In this document: in pieces, positions 24,301 to 36,487 of the stretch
Position numbering within the stretch: the stretch's first letter is position 1
Layout: the number at the start of each line of letters is the position of its first letter
Assembly: GCA_009741485.1 (NCBI GenBank)
Contig: CM019228.1
Coordinates: 12,139,615-12,203,614 of the forward strand
Direction of reading: 5' to 3'
DNA: 64,000 nucleotides
From: Malurus cyaneus samueli
Taxonomy: Eukaryota > Chordata > Aves > Passeriformes > Maluridae
Notes under the pieces: model-generated
Told to the model about the DNA's origin: nothing
The model's database searches: none
What the model saw: the letters and a program-made list of their open reading frames with translations, nothing else
Position numbers and translations under genes: made by a program

Positions 24301-25039
24301 TATTTAGTTTGGAGCCTCTGCTGTTGGTCAAAAGGAAATTGCTGGTTTGGCATCATCTTGCCAAGAGAGCTGATTTCAGGGGCCATCCTCGCCCAGCAGA
24401 GCCCGTGGCCGGGCACTCAGGAATCCCAGAGCAGCAGTTGAGTGCTGATCCCCTGAGCGGGGGCAGGAGGAGGCACTGCCGAGGGTTCATTGGGAGAATG
24501 CTCTCTCTGTAATCGGATACGGGCAGGATCCTGCAGTGCATCTGCATGGCCACTTCCCAGCAGCGTTAATGTGCCTTGCTGAAAGCTCATCCCTTTTCCT
24601 GGCACGGCCACTCTTCACCGGGGCACCTGTTAGCTTCCCCACCTTGGTGTGCTCTGACCCGCTGTGCTCTGGGTGTGCCAAGCCCTGTGCCAGGCTGGAG
24701 CTTCTCACAGCTCCCAAAACAAACCCAAGACATTTCTTGGAGGCTGAGGGAACAATGAGATGCCTGCACTGTATAAATCCCACATCACCATGGGCTTCAA
24801 ATGGCTTCTGTCATCCTCGTGTTTCCTCCATGACCTCCAACTTTCTCCTGGGTGGAAATGTTTCCAACTTAGGTTGGCTACACACTGCGTTCTTTCTGAC
24901 ACATTTTGACAAATTCAGTTTGATTTTGCCCCGGAGGTCTTTCTAGGCTTAATTTTATGGTTGTGGAAGGTCATCGAAAGGGTAGTGCTATTTAAAGACC
25001 AAATTGTGTCACATTTACTCAACGGGACTGGTGACTCCT
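24301..25039. other. Unique non-coding sequence
   Basis: No recognised gene or repeat. Overlapping open frames on both strands between 24353 and 24946 show no domain content. Confidence 0.5.
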
Positions 25040-25120
25040 CTTCTTGAAGATGTCCATTCATTTCAGTAGAACTACACCCGGAGTAAATGGCACCCGTTGT
25101 AGGCAGAGGCACTGGGCCGT
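25040..25120. repeat. Possible ancient amniote interspersed repeat
   Basis: The words 'attcatttcagtagaactac', 'acccggagtaaatggcaccc' and a following 'gggccgtatcctac' resemble the 'cattgacttcagtgga / gagtaaa / ggccctatcct' pattern I associate with old, slowly decaying repeats shared by birds, turtles and crocodilians. I cannot name the family. It may also be an exapted conserved element. Confidence 0.3.
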
Positions 25121-25548
25121 ATCCTACTCCTCTCACTGGACGACTCAGAGAGTAAAAATCAAGTCCTTGTCCTCATTATTGGTTTTCCAGCCCCTGTTGC
25201 TCCGAGGTGGCCCCCTCTGGTGTCAGCCCACATGGGATTTACAAGTGAGATCCCACCTTTTTGTGATCAGAAACAGCCATTTCCACCGTGACGGTAACTG
25301 GCTGAAGTTTTAGAAGTGGCATTTCAAAACCCTGACTTATCAAGTTTCTTCCCCTACACTCACAACATTCTCAGGAGCATCCCATGCCCAGCTTGGTGGG
25401 GTTTCTTGCAGTGTTGGGAAGTTTCCCAGTGGTTGAGGGAGTGTCAAACCACACAGCAGCTGTTGATGTGGTGGCACGGCCATGGTTACACTCGCACAGC
25501 CCAAAGGCTTACCTTCTTTAGGGGAAACAGGATGGTTTTGGTGTTACA
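25121..25548. other. Unique non-coding sequence
   Basis: Nothing recognised between the possible old repeat and the minus-strand CR1. Confidence 0.45.
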
Positions 25549-25913
25549 GGTTGGATCATCCAGGTTGGAAAAGCCCTCTGAGGTCATGGAGCCCAACCAC
25601 TGCAGGCCCACCACTGACTGTGTCCCCAGGTGTCACATCCATGTACTTTTTGAGCACCTGCAGGGACAGTGATTCCACTACTGCCCTGATCAGTCTCTGA
25701 CCGTCCTTTCAAGGAAGAAATTTTCCTCAATATCCAACCTGAACCTCTTTTAGAACAACTTGGGGCTGTTCCCTCTCCTCCTGTCCCTGTTCCCTGGAGC
25801 AGAGCCCGACCCCCCCGGCTGTCCCCTCCTGTCAGGGAGTTGTGCAGAGCCACAAGGTCCCTCCGGAGCCTCCTTTGCTCCAGGCTGAGCCCCTTTCCCA
25901 GCTCCCTCAGCTG
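25549..25913 (-). mobile_element. CR1 LINE 3' fragment, minus strand
   Basis: Read on the minus strand, it runs from 'ctgagggagctgggaaaggg' through 'cagcctggagcaaaggaggc', the GC-rich 'caggaggggacagccg' block and 'aaaagaggttcaggttgga' to 'cctcagagggcttttccaac'. It ends with 'ctggatgatccaacc' and lacks a long ATTCTGTG tail. The 5' half is about 98% identical to the copy at 5.2 kb, whereas the 3' half belongs to a visibly different subfamily. No coding domain remains. Confidence 0.93.
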
Positions 25914-27589
25914 AATTGGGATTTATGACCTTCTACAGAATAACAGTGAAACTGGAGTGAGACTTGGAGCTGATATTAAGAAGGCATTTTTCAAAGCCTT
26001 TCTTCTTCTTTTCATACTGCTGGAACCACAAAAGGGAATCACATTTAAAGTATGAATTAGAAATGTTATACTTCTTATGGCTCTGTATTTTGGAGAAGCA
26101 GATACTTATCACATGCCTGTGTCCTTGGGGGAGTGTGCAAGGAGCTTTTGGAATAGGTTTTCTACTTTTTGGCTAATGAGGAGTGGGGCAATTACTTATT
26201 CCAAGAAGCTGGAGCCAGGCTGAGAGCCCGGAGGCAGGGCTGAAAGCACTGTAACACTTCAGGCTTTAGATGCTCTGAGATCTTTTAGAAACAACTGCCT
26301 TGATCTTTTAGTGCCCTGGTAAATCATTTATTCTGATCACCTGCTTACGAATTCCTCCTCACCGATCCTGTGGGATGGAATGAGCTGGATTTGCAGCTCC
26401 CAGAGCTCCAGCAGGTGAACTTCAGCGGGGCCCCCAGAGCACCTGGCAAAGCTCCTCGCTTGGGAGCAGCCTCAGTCAAGGCAGAGCTGAAACTCAAATT
26501 CCTCTGACAAGCAGGGTGTCTGGAGCTGAAGGTTTTGGATGGGATTCTTCCCCTCTCAGGTTGCAGGCTGCAGTCAGGACCTGCTGCCATCCCTCCTCCC
26601 ACGTTGTGCCTTGCTGCTCCTGGACAATCTGTTTCAATTCCCCTTCACCTCAGCATGACCAGGGTCCCCCAGGTTACCCAGTGATTCATCTCCGTGGAAT
26701 TTGGGAGTGCTGCTTCTCTGCTCCTGCCCACGTTGCCAGGAGGGTTATTAAAGCATCAGAGATTAACCAGAACCTCTTTTGGTGAGTATTTAGGCTAAGA
26801 GCACTCGATGCCAAACGTTATTTCACATGTGCATTGTGACACCAGGCTTCCCTACCGCACCTCTCCGTGCATGGATTTGAACACCTTTTCCAGCTACGAT
26901 CACATTAGAAGATCCCCGATGCTTTGGGGACATACACGGGGAATGACTTCAAGTGGAAGCGTGTTTGGATTGTCCTATTTCTATTTCTGAAGCCCTCTCA
27001 AGGAAGCTCGCTCTCTCTTCTCACCCCATCGCTTCCGATGGGGCCGAGTCATTGCATTCCGTGTGCGCACAATGACACCTCAGAGAGACTTGGACTGTTC
27101 TCTCGTCTCACTTCCACTCTCTTCCAGGCTGGATGCACACCCTGGAGGTATGTGGTTTGTCTCAAGATATAAGACTTCCCCCCTCAGAAACTACATTACT
27201 TCAACAAGCCACAAAGGGCTGGCAAGAGGGAGAAGGATGCTCGTGTTAGCGCAGCTTTCCCCTGGGATCTCTTCTGCAGACTCCCCGCAGCTGGAAACAG
27301 ATCCTGCCACTCCTGAACCCCACGTGTGCCCAGGCACGCATTCCCTCACACAGCATTTCCCTGATGGGTGGGTACAAACACTCCCAGATGCACAAACACC
27401 TTCCCTTTGTTGTCCTCCTGCACTGATGTAGAGGCAGAAATGGTCCGGATGCACGCGATGGTCGTTCCCTGCAGACTGCAGCCTGCTCAGCTGCAGCAGT
27501 GTCCCAAGAATGTATGGATACAGACACACTTACACACTCTGCCAAGGTGTTGCAAAAATTGGTGGGAGAGATGGGTAAATGGAGCCTGA
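25914..27589. other. Unique non-coding sequence
   Basis: No gene recognised. The part from 26780 to 27110 has scattered CpGs in an otherwise AT-balanced sequence without repeat signature, so it may include a conserved element, but no specific site stands out. Confidence 0.45.
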
Positions 27590-27680
27590 AGGGGCTTCTG
27601 GAGGTTTAGTCCAGCCAGTGTCCCAGGCAGGTTCAGAAAAGGTTGCTCAGGTTGTCCAGGCAGATGTTTCAAACCTCCTG
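27590..27680 (-). mobile_element. Degenerate CR1 relic, minus strand
   Basis: On the plus strand the words 'ctggaggtttagtccagcca', 'caggttcagaaaaggttgct' and 'caggttgtccagg' follow, with many changes, the order seen in reversed CR1 3' regions. The matches are partial, so this is probably an old copy. A chance resemblance is possible. Confidence 0.45.
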
Positions 27681-28574
27681 AGTCAGAGATGTGATAGCCT
27701 GTTTTTTGTTTTTTTTTTCCTTGTATTCAGATAGAACCTTCACTCCTCCAATGTTTGTCTTTTTTTTTACCTTTAATTTGTCTTTTTGCTCCTCTGCCAC
27801 AACACCTGAGCAAAGAGCCTGGGTCTGTCTCTACCTGCCATGGGATCAAGAAGGCTGCTATAGCTGCCCCTAAAACTTGAACAGGGCGGACAAACTCCCT
27901 TCCTTCAGGTTATCTCCACAGGTCTGTGCTCCAGGCCCCTGACCAGATCACTCCCTGTTGGATTTGTTCAGTTTATCAGCATTTTCCTTGTACTTGTGAG
28001 CTCACCCCTGGGCAAGGAGCAGCTGGGGTCTAACAACTCACAGGGGTAATTGTGTCCCTGGACCTGCTGGTCCAGGGGAGTTTGAGTGAGCTGTTGTTGC
28101 TGTCAGGTGCCTGTCAGGTGCTCTTGGCTGCAACTGGACTGAGAACAAAATAGTAAATAAGAAAACTGAGCACTGAGCTTTGCTTCAAACCTGCTTGGGC
28201 TCAGATTTAATGGATCTGAGATCTCCAGCAGTTCCATGAGCCTCTTCAGGAGATCACTGTGATGATCCAGCTTTGGGAGAATACGATGGGTCAGATGCAC
28301 TACAGATTTCCTGCATGTGCTTTATCTTTGCTCCTTTTTATGGCCTTAAAGATCCACTGAGCATTTTACCTTTCCTGTATTTGGGGGGATTCCACTATTT
28401 GGACTTTCTTCCTTTTCCAGTGGCCAGTGTCCGGAGGGGTCACAGCCATAACTGCCGAAATCCAGACAAGTTTAAGATCTTGCAGTAGTTAAATTGGGGA
28501 GGAACTTCAGGCTCTGTAGAGACTCCTACCTGTTACCTTTCAAGGCACAAACTGAGGCAAAAGGTGTATTTTTT
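27681..28574. other. Unique non-coding sequence
   Basis: Contains a T-rich tract around 27703-27718 and a small direct duplication of 'ctgtcaggtgc' near 28102-28122. No gene recognised. Confidence 0.5.
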
Positions 28575-28930
28575 CAGAATCATCAAATAGTTTGGATTGG
28601 AAGGGACCTTAAAGGTTATCTTGTTCCAACCTCATAGGCAGGGACACCTCCCACTATCCCAGATTGCTGTAATCCCCATCCAACCTGGCCTTGACCTCTT
28701 CCAGGGATCCAGGGACAGCCACAGCTTCTCTGGACAACCTCCCCACCCTCACAGGGAAGGATTTCTTTCCAATATCCCATCCATCCCTGCCCTCCAGCAG
28801 TGGGAAACCATTCCCTGTGTCCTTCCCTCCATCCCTTGTCCCCAGTCCCTCTCCAGATCTCTTGTAAGCCCCCTTTTGGTACTGGAAGGGGCTCTAAAGC
28901 CTTCCCAGAACCTTCTGTTCTCCAGGCTGA
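28575..28930 (-). mobile_element. CR1 LINE 3' fragment, minus strand
   Basis: The plus-strand reading starts with 'cagaatcatcaaatagtttg', 'gattggaagggaccttaaag', then 'ggcagggacacctcccacta' and 'cacagcttctctggacaacc', and ends with 'ccttctgttctccaggctga'. This is the reverse complement of an avian CR1 3' end with its tail. It is 5'-truncated and contains no coding domain. It is moderately diverged and belongs to a different subfamily from the 25.7 kb copy. Confidence 0.93.
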
Positions 28931-29930
28931 AAATATTACCCATGTTCATGGATAGGGCTGCAGGCTGTGTACACCTGTGTCAGGATGTGCCTCTGTCATT
29001 GTCCACTTGGTCCAAACTGTCACACGAGTGTGTTTTGGAGCCAGCGCTGGCTAATTTGGGAAGTGACACATGGTTTAGTTCCAGGGGGCAAATCTGGATT
29101 TTCCTGCTGAAGCCAGAAGTGTAAGCAACACAATTGCCAGCGAGCACACCGCCTCTGAGTGACAGTTTGAGTGCAGGGGGGTGACTGGGTTTGGCTGAGC
29201 TCTCTGTTGCTCTGAAAAGAGCAGTCGATGCCCTTGACTAGCAAGTGCCACATGAGTGATAATGGCCAGAGGCCTGGTCACTCCTCTCAGCCAGCACCTG
29301 TGGCTTTGGGTCTGGCCAGCAGAAGCCAGACTGATTGGAGACAATCTTCTTTAGGAAATTTGTGTTGCTGCACTATAGGGAACTTCAATTTTAAGCCTCT
29401 CATCTGTCTCAGAAACGGAGCACAGAATAAACCGTGACCCTGGGGACATCTGCGGGTTGCTGGGTTGCTGTTTGTGGGTCCCGGTGCAGGGTGAGGATGG
29501 GTTGTGCTGCTGTTGGCAGGAGGGATATCTGGGAGAGCTGAGGCTGCTCACACTCTGTGTGGGTGCAGCTGTTGGTGAGCGCCCGTGTCCGTGTCGGAGC
29601 TGTCTGGGGCAGGGAGGTGCGTGTGGCAATGCTGAGGTGGGTGTGATTCTCACATCCCTGCTGGCTGCAAACAATGTCACGTCCCTACCTGGGCTGCAGC
29701 GTGACATCCACATCAAAACAGCAGCAACAACGAGCTCCAGAGCCACGGGAGAAGGCAGAGCTGCACTTTTTGCTCATCAGTCAGGAAACCCTGCCAGCCC
29801 CGGCAAAGCATGCCGGGACCCAAACCGGCTTTTGGACTGGGACTCAGAGAGCCAGAGAGAAGCAGTAATTTGTTTGCCATTGCCCTCAAGCCAGGAAATC
29901 CAAACCTCAAGCATTTCCCAGGCCACAGCA
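28931..29930. other. Unique non-coding sequence
   Basis: No recognised gene. CpG content rises from about 29575 onward, approaching the dense cluster that follows. A 210-codon frame (29457-30089) spans it but is matched by open frames in other phases, as expected of GC-rich DNA. Confidence 0.45.
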
Positions 29931-30055
29931 CATCGGAGCGGAGAGAGAGTGTCAGGGAATGGCTCACACATCCCGACAGCAGCGCACGCACACGCGCGCA
30001 CACGCGCCGAGGCAGCGCCGGAGAACGGGGATCGTTCCAGCACCACTGCGGTTAA
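29931..30055. promoter_or_regulatory. Dense CpG cluster, possible small CpG island
   Basis: About sixteen CpG dinucleotides lie between 29934 and 30050. They include a CA/CG alternating core (29983-30010) and the sequence 'ggcagcgccggagaacgggg'. The density is far above the rest of the window, so the segment is either protected from methylation in the germ line or recently gained. It might mark a promoter or enhancer. No TATA box, exon or transcript evidence is visible. Confidence 0.35.
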
Positions 30056-30104
30056 GATGCTGAGACAATCTCGAGTTTTCAGGCCATAGCTGTCAGGATG
30101 CTTT

Positions 30105-30400
30105 GGTATATTCATCACCCCCCACTCCATGGTGATAAAAATTTACACAGCCAACGAAACGAAGATTAATTTCATGTGAAAAGCTGACAGAATGGCCCAT
30201 GTCATTGCTTTATTTGTGCCAGCACTCAGTAACTCGGTGCAAGTTCCATTGAGGTGGCAGACACCCCGTCCCCTTAAGCCATCTCGTCTCCTCTCTAATG
30301 ATGCCACCGTTTTGACAAAACCAAGCAACACAGCCGGTATGTGCGAATTTAGAATTAATTTTCTTCAGAAAGGTCAACTATGTTAATGAGCTTTTGGCTG
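30105..30400. promoter_or_regulatory. Candidate non-coding regulatory patch next to the CpG cluster
   Basis: An AT-rich patch carrying homeodomain-type words: GATTAATTTC near 30162, TCTAATGATG near 30295, GAATTAATTTT near 30352 and GTTAATGAG near 30382. Retained CpGs (for example near 30157, 30267 and 30284) are interspersed. No repeat was recognised. Its position just beside the CpG cluster makes it a reasonable enhancer or promoter-flank candidate. Inference only. Confidence 0.25.
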
Positions 30401-33400
30401 CCTGCATTTTCTCTCTTGGGTTTTTCCCCTGTTAATGGGGGAAGAGAGAAAAAAAAAGAAAGGGGAGAAATAATTATGGAAATAAAAATGAAGGATGGAG
30501 GAAAGGAAAGAAGCTGTGAGGATTTGGAAGAGACTGGATTCGGTGTAGTTTTTCATGGTTTCTCCTTTTCCAGGACTGAGGCGGACTAATTGTATCAGCT
30601 CAAGCCTGTGCAGTTTGCTTGGAGCTGTTGAGCGAGGCCAGGGATGTCATGGGTTGTGGAGTTGGTGTAACCTGGCACAGAGGAGGTGGATTGCACCTCC
30701 TTTGCACTGAGGGACTGACAACAGCCCTGTGTGTTGGCAGCTGCCTTTGTTTTCCATCCCAGAATGGCTGAGCTGGGCTTTGCGTGCTGGGGAGCAGAGA
30801 GCAAAGGGAGGTGAAGGAGAGAGAGATGTCCTGAGCTCCAGCTCTTGTGGCCATTAGTGAGGGGAAGCTGGAAGAGAACTCAGCTGCTCTGGGAGAAATC
30901 CAGGGCCCACTAATTCACCCAGCTTAGAAACACAACAAATAGGCAGTCTCCAGAGAAATCGTCCCCCCAGTCCATGCAACTGGCACAAGATGTTTGAATT
31001 GTGATGCCAACCACTTCTCATCCCTGTGCTCCTCAAATTCCTGCCTTTATTTGTGCCAGTTGGAATTTGCCACTTTCTGGCATCCTTACGGCAGGAGTTG
31101 TCCTGGTGTCTGCAGGGGTTGGGTGGTGGTCAGTGGGAGGAAAGGTAGTGAGCACAGCAAATGCTCTGTCAGGCCATGAGGGAGTGAGGCTGGGCTCTGT
31201 TACACAAGGGTCACACGCACCTGGAGAGGACATTTAGGGTAAGATTCTTCTCACCTAATTTTAGTCTTCTTAAGCAAAGTATCCTGACTAAATAAATTGC
31301 TTAAGTTTCCCTCCTTGTTAACAAAGAACAGTAAGGAGGAACTCATATCCCACCTAATTTAAGAGGAGAGAAATTCCATTCTGGCAAGGATTTTCTTTCT
31401 CATTGAAAGTAAAGTGAGCTTAAACAATTAGTTTGGACTGAATCCCTCCCTTTAAGAGGCTTAAAGTTATGGGCCGTGATTTCCTCCCCATTCTCTTCTC
31501 CTGCTCCCATTCTGGCTCTTATTTTGTTCTACAGCCTAATCCAGCAGGCAGAGGAGATCCAGCAGGGCTGTATTGGCAGGGTTGGATCAATGTTATTTCC
31601 CTCCAGGCTGGCTCTAAGCTTACCCACTCGTGTGGCAGTCCAGCCTCTGGCTGTGATGTGGTCCTGCCTGCCTCGCCTTGCTGGCATCAGCCCAGCCCTC
31701 GGGCTCTGGGCATTGGCCAAAGAGCCTGTGCTGCCTTTGGAGGGTGCACATTTCATGTTTTGCCACCCTGGCTGCAGTGAGAGGAGAAATGGTGTGGGAC
31801 ATAGCAGCGCCAGTGCCATGTGTGACATATTTCAGGGTGTCCTTAAGGAGGAATTTTCCTTCGTCTCACACCTCGCTCAGCTGTGCTCTGTGGGTCCCTG
31901 TGCGTGTCGGATCCTCGTGTGTTCCCCACATGAGTCACTCCTGGCTGGGGCACGGATTTCAAAAGCACACAAGTGACCAAACTTAATGATTTTCAGCTGA
32001 CTCCCTGCATTGTCCTAAACATGGAATTCCTACCCATAAAGCTCTGTGCTGCCCACGCTCTCCCCCTCGTTCCCAGGCTTGGGGTGTGTGTGAAGGCACG
32101 TCCTGCTCTGCTCACCCTTGCTACCTGCAAGCTAGAGGGGTATTTGGGGCAGCGAGAGGAGCTTTGGGGCTGTCTTTCTCATTTGCTTGCACAAATTATC
32201 TCAGAACATTCATGGGCATCACCAGCACCTGGATCTTTTCTCTGTAGAAGTTGTTGAATTGCTAACTCGTTACTTAATTCCTCCTTAGAGGAAGTTTCTG
32301 TGATGGAAGGAAATTATTTGCTAAGCTCTGCTAAGGTCTTTGTATAAATTTAACAGTAAGTATTAATCTGTGCACAGGACAAAGGAAGGACAAAAGATAT
32401 TTAAAGTATTTCAGTGGAAAATTGTATTTTGAATTGTCAGATCTAACAAGAGAACATAGAAAGTGTAGGCACAGAGACTGCCTTATTCATGGCCATGGTG
32501 ACGTGGGGAATCCCTGTCCTGCAGTTGCCTGGGACGTCAGAAGAGGATAAAACCCATAAGAATTTGAATTCTTTGGGAAATTCTCACCCAGCAGCTCCCT
32601 GGGGCTTCAGCTGAACTGTGGGATATTCAGCATTTCCCAACTCTCGTGTCAAGGACCGTCTCCCCCGTTCCCAGCTGTGAGATGTGGCTGTGCACCCCTT
32701 CTGTGTCCTCCCCTCCCACGCTCTGCTTTCCACAGGAAGGAATCCTGTGAGTCAGGGAATGCAGCATGCCCTGGCCGTGTCACCAGTGGGATGATTCAGG
32801 GCTGAGACAGCCCAGCACACCTACCCCATGATCCACAGGAGCCCTCAGGACACTCCAAGCCACATCTGCTCAGCATGCCAAGCTCTTGAGAAACCCAGCT
32901 GCTGGTTTTGGTGCATAAATAGAAACACAGCCCCAAAGTGCAGAAATGGGACCTAGAGATGATCAGGGCAGTGAGTCTGTTCTTCCCTCCTAGGATGGTG
33001 TCCCTTCATCCCTGCATTGCAGGGGTTGTTTGTGCCAGCTCCTCTCAGTTTCTGTTTCCTCCTCTCCTGCTGTTTCTCCCCCGTGTGAGAGCTCTCCCTC
33101 CTGCCATGGGAGGTCACCACACAGCTGGCTCAAGGACCAGGACTTCCTGCTCTGCTCCAAAGAGCTGCCAAGTCCCCCCTCCCCTCTGCTCACCACAAAC
33201 CCAGTGCCTGTTTGTCTCCCTCTCTTCCCTTCCCATCCCTCCTCCTACCAAGAGCCCCAGATCTCTCTCCAGCAGACAGGACTGGTGGCGCTCCAGTGAC
33301 CTCCAGATGCATTTGCTGCAGCACCAAAAGTGGTGTGGCCACAGGGTGATGTTCTCAGTGCCACTTTCCAGTGTTTGCAGAAGGTGGACTGTCCCCATCT

Positions 33401-34562
33401 GTCCCTCCTGGGCCAGCTTCCCATCAGGATCTGACCCAATAGTTGGGCTCACAAAAGGCTTTTATTTCCACTGGAAAATGTTATCAAGTTTTTCTACCAG
33501 CAGGCTGAGGGGATCCATGGCTAACTGGGAAGGGACTCTTGAAAACCAACAAAGGAGAATGGGATTTTTGTCATTAGGTGGGAATTGGCAAAGGACCTGT
33601 AGCTTCCTCACAAAAATGATGGAGGAGCACAGATGGATACACTTATAAGATATATATAATAAGATGGATAAGAGGTCAAAATCTCTGCCCTGGGCATGGC
33701 CCCTGCCCAGAGGAAGCTGCCATTGTCCCAAGGGCAGTGTGGGGATGGGGAGCAGCCCAGGAGGATGGATCTGCCTTTGCTGGGCACCTCAGTGTGTGAG
33801 AGCAGGACACAAGGAGAGCTTTATTTGCAGGAGCAGAGCATGAACCAGAAGAGAGAAGCAGACAGAGCAGGATCCTGTGAGGGGAGAGGAGAGAAATGCG
33901 GTGGGAATGGGGGAAGGTGGGGTGGCTGCTCACTGTTTTTGTATGGGAGGACGCTGCTCCAAAAAGCGCCGCAGAGATCAACCGCTCTCAAGTAAAAACA
34001 TAATTTTCTTTAAAAATAATATAGAAATCCTTCATACTAATGGTTCTACAGGATGAGGAAAAGCTGCCTGCTCCACCCTAGTCTGTGCTGAGGTCAGGTA
34101 AAACCACCAGCACCCTCAGGCAGGCTTTGGACACCGTGAGGGGGGTGCTCGACTTGGCGAGGATCCTGCTCTCAAACTAGACAAGAAACAGCTGCTTTTT
34201 AGGATTTTACCTCTCCAGCCATAGCTCAGTCCCTTTAGCTCCTTCTCTTTGCTCCTAACCCCCTTTCTTAAAGATCCCACAGGAGACTTGCCACTGTTGT
34301 TCAGGCTGCTGGGGTCCCCAGCCAGGAGCCTCTGTCTTTTTCCCAGGAAAACATACCTGGAGGAGTTCTTTGTGAGCCTCACACCTGAATTTGGCCCATT
34401 CCCTGCCAGTTTATGCTAAACAGAGACCACAGAGACCTCATTTAATGACTGCGTTTGTGTAGGTGTAAAGCTCTTTGAGGTCTCCATAAACATGGGTGTT
34501 TATTCATTTAGATTTCATTTTGATTTTCTTTTCAGCTGAATTCATTAGCAGGGAGAAAGCCA
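30401..34562. other. Unique non-coding sequence
   Basis: About 4.2 kb without a recognised gene, RNA or interspersed repeat. A 236-codon plus-strand frame at 32938-33648 is serine- and proline-rich in its first half, shows no domain, and overlaps minus-strand frames of up to 112 codons. I do not support it as a gene. Confidence 0.5.
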
Positions 34563-34616
34563 AATAATCTAAGTCTAGTTAATAATCTAAGTCTAGTTTT
34601 TGTTTTGTTTTGTTTT
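34563..34616 (+). repeat. 18-bp tandem duplication followed by a TTTTG tract
   Basis: The word 'aataatctaagtctagtt' occurs twice in direct succession (34563-34580 and 34581-34598) and is followed by TTTTG repeats. It looks like a replication-slippage duplication. Confidence 0.85.
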
Positions 34617-35219
34617 ACATAAATTAACTGATTCCTAATTATGATCTCGGTGTTGGTCTATCAGGGCACCTCCATGTGTGCTCTGGGGGATCATAGGTGA
34701 GGAAAAGCTGAGACAAACATTGAAAGAGGAGGTCTGGGGGCAACTGCTGCCTTGTTCGATGGCACCCTGCATTCCCTGCTCCTTCAGTTGTTTGGGATAC
34801 CCCATTCCAGGGAGGCATTGCTGTGCTGGAGGGGTGACGTGAGACAAATGAGAGGACAGAGGCTACACACGTCAGCTGCAAGGATGTCCCCGTTCTGGTG
34901 CTGGGTGGAAAATCAGATCGAGCGTGTTTGCTCCTGCCCTGGGGCTGAGAGCAGCAAAGGGAGAGAGCAGGGATTTATCTCGCTGGAGTCTGATATTCCT
35001 TTGGCTGCAGCAAAGGCTGCGGCACTTCCCGGCTATCGGCTGGCGCTTTCACTCACACACATCTGTGATTGATGGGCAGAGAGTATAAACACCTCATTAG
35101 TGCCATAATTCACCCGTTAGGACTGGGGCTGGGCTGTGGTAGGGAGGGGGGAAAGAAGAGTTGAGAAAGTTTAATAAAGGAGAAAAAAAAAAAGGAAGAA
35201 GGAGAAGAACGGATGTAAA
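34617..35219. other. Unique non-coding sequence
   Basis: No gene recognised. A purine-rich A/G run lies at about 35179-35205. Confidence 0.5.
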
Positions 35220-35540
35220 GGCCACACAAATCATTCCAGGGAGTTATCTGACCTGCTTTGAAAACTTTAATTGCTGATAATGGACAACCTGTTGGGTGGT
35301 ATTTTATTAACACTAATAGATTTTTACGGGATATTTCTCACATTGCTCTCCCAGAGCCTGAAGAATACATTAAATATTAAAAGTTAATGCTCTCGGTTGC
35401 TGTTTCAAGGATGCCCCACCGATAACGAGCTTTCCCGCAAGTTGGAGAACTGAGCAAACATGAGCTGCCTCTGCCACTTACGGCCCCTGCAATAATAATG
35501 AGCAAAAGACTTGCAGCACCTTGCAGCTGAGGTTCTCAAG
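35220..35540. promoter_or_regulatory. Candidate regulatory patch rich in TAAT cores
   Basis: Several homeodomain-type words occur without any repeat signature: TTAATT (35267-35272), CTAATAG near 35313, TTAATG (35383-35388) and TAATAATG near 35492. A GATAACG lies near 35421 and scattered CpGs are kept. The texture resembles developmental non-coding elements of vertebrates. Conservation was not tested. Confidence 0.22.
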
Positions 35541-36487
35541 CCTGGCCTAAATGCCCTGGAAAGGCAGTGCCCAGCCCAGAGCTGGTGGTAGCAGTATCTA
35601 ATCTCCAATCCTGGATTTACAAGACTCAGATTCCAGAGTCCCACGCTGAAAGCAAATGCTCACAAGCCCCCATGTGCTGCTTTACATTTCAGTTATTCAA
35701 AGCAGAGGTTGAACTGACAACCCATTCCTGTTTCTCAGGGGAGCTCAGGTCTCAAATGGATGATATTTTTCTTTTATATGCCAAATGGTTTTATAAAAGT
35801 GCTGCTTCCACACGGATTTGCTGCAGGAATGACCCAGCTACCTGGAACATTAAAAGGGGCATCCTGAAGTTCGGGCAGCAAGAGGAGTTCTGGAGGAAGC
35901 TCTTGGCATCCCAAAGTCCTGCACAGTGCAGTGAACCCTCAAAGTGAGGACAAAAAGGTCAGTTCTGTACTGTTAAGAGATGGATTCAAGCAGGCAAAGC
36001 AGGGAAGTTTTCTGGAGGGGAAGTGGATTTGAAACAGGGTAAGCAGTGAGCAGCTTGTGGTGAGTCAGAGACCCTGTGTTAGAACTGAAAAGCCCTCACA
36101 CACTTCTGCACTCACGGGGCAAACCTGGGCTTTCATGCCTTCTTGAGGCACACCAGCACCATCAGCAGCCGTGGCCTGCACCTGGAAAGCCAAGCTGAGC
36201 TTGTTTGCCCTGTTTGTGGTGACCTTTTGAGCCATGTCCTCTTCCCTTGTGGCAGCAACAGGCTGGGTTTGGATCTCACTCTGCCCGCCTTGTGCCAAAC
36301 CAGCCTGGGCTGGAAGGTCCCATCCATGTTCCCTGACACAGCCTGGTGCAATCCCGGTGAACAATGCAGCTTTCCAGGCCTGCTTGGCTGACAGCAGCTT
36401 CTTGAGTTTTCTTGTGCCAGCAGCCCTGGAGCTCACCAGGGAGCTGAGTTCCAGCTGCCAGGCCCTGCTGGAGGCTGCCCAGGGGAA
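35541..36487. other. Unique non-coding sequence
   Basis: Nothing recognised. Open frames on both strands up to 150 codons overlap each other and extend into the neighbouring CR1. Confidence 0.45.

Noticed and set aside
25584..25853. Minus-strand frame sharing a conserved peptide with a frame at 5289-5594
   Set aside because: The shared peptide only reflects near-identical CR1 3' UTR sequence. CR1 does not encode a protein there.
29457..30089. Plus-strand open frame of 210 codons across the CpG cluster
   Set aside because: High GC reduces stop codons in all frames, and other phases are open too. No domain was recognised.
32938..33648. Plus-strand open frame of 236 codons
   Set aside because: The Ser/Pro-rich start and unrelated end resemble no protein I know. 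Minus-strand frames of similar quality overlap it. It is probably chance in GC-rich DNA.
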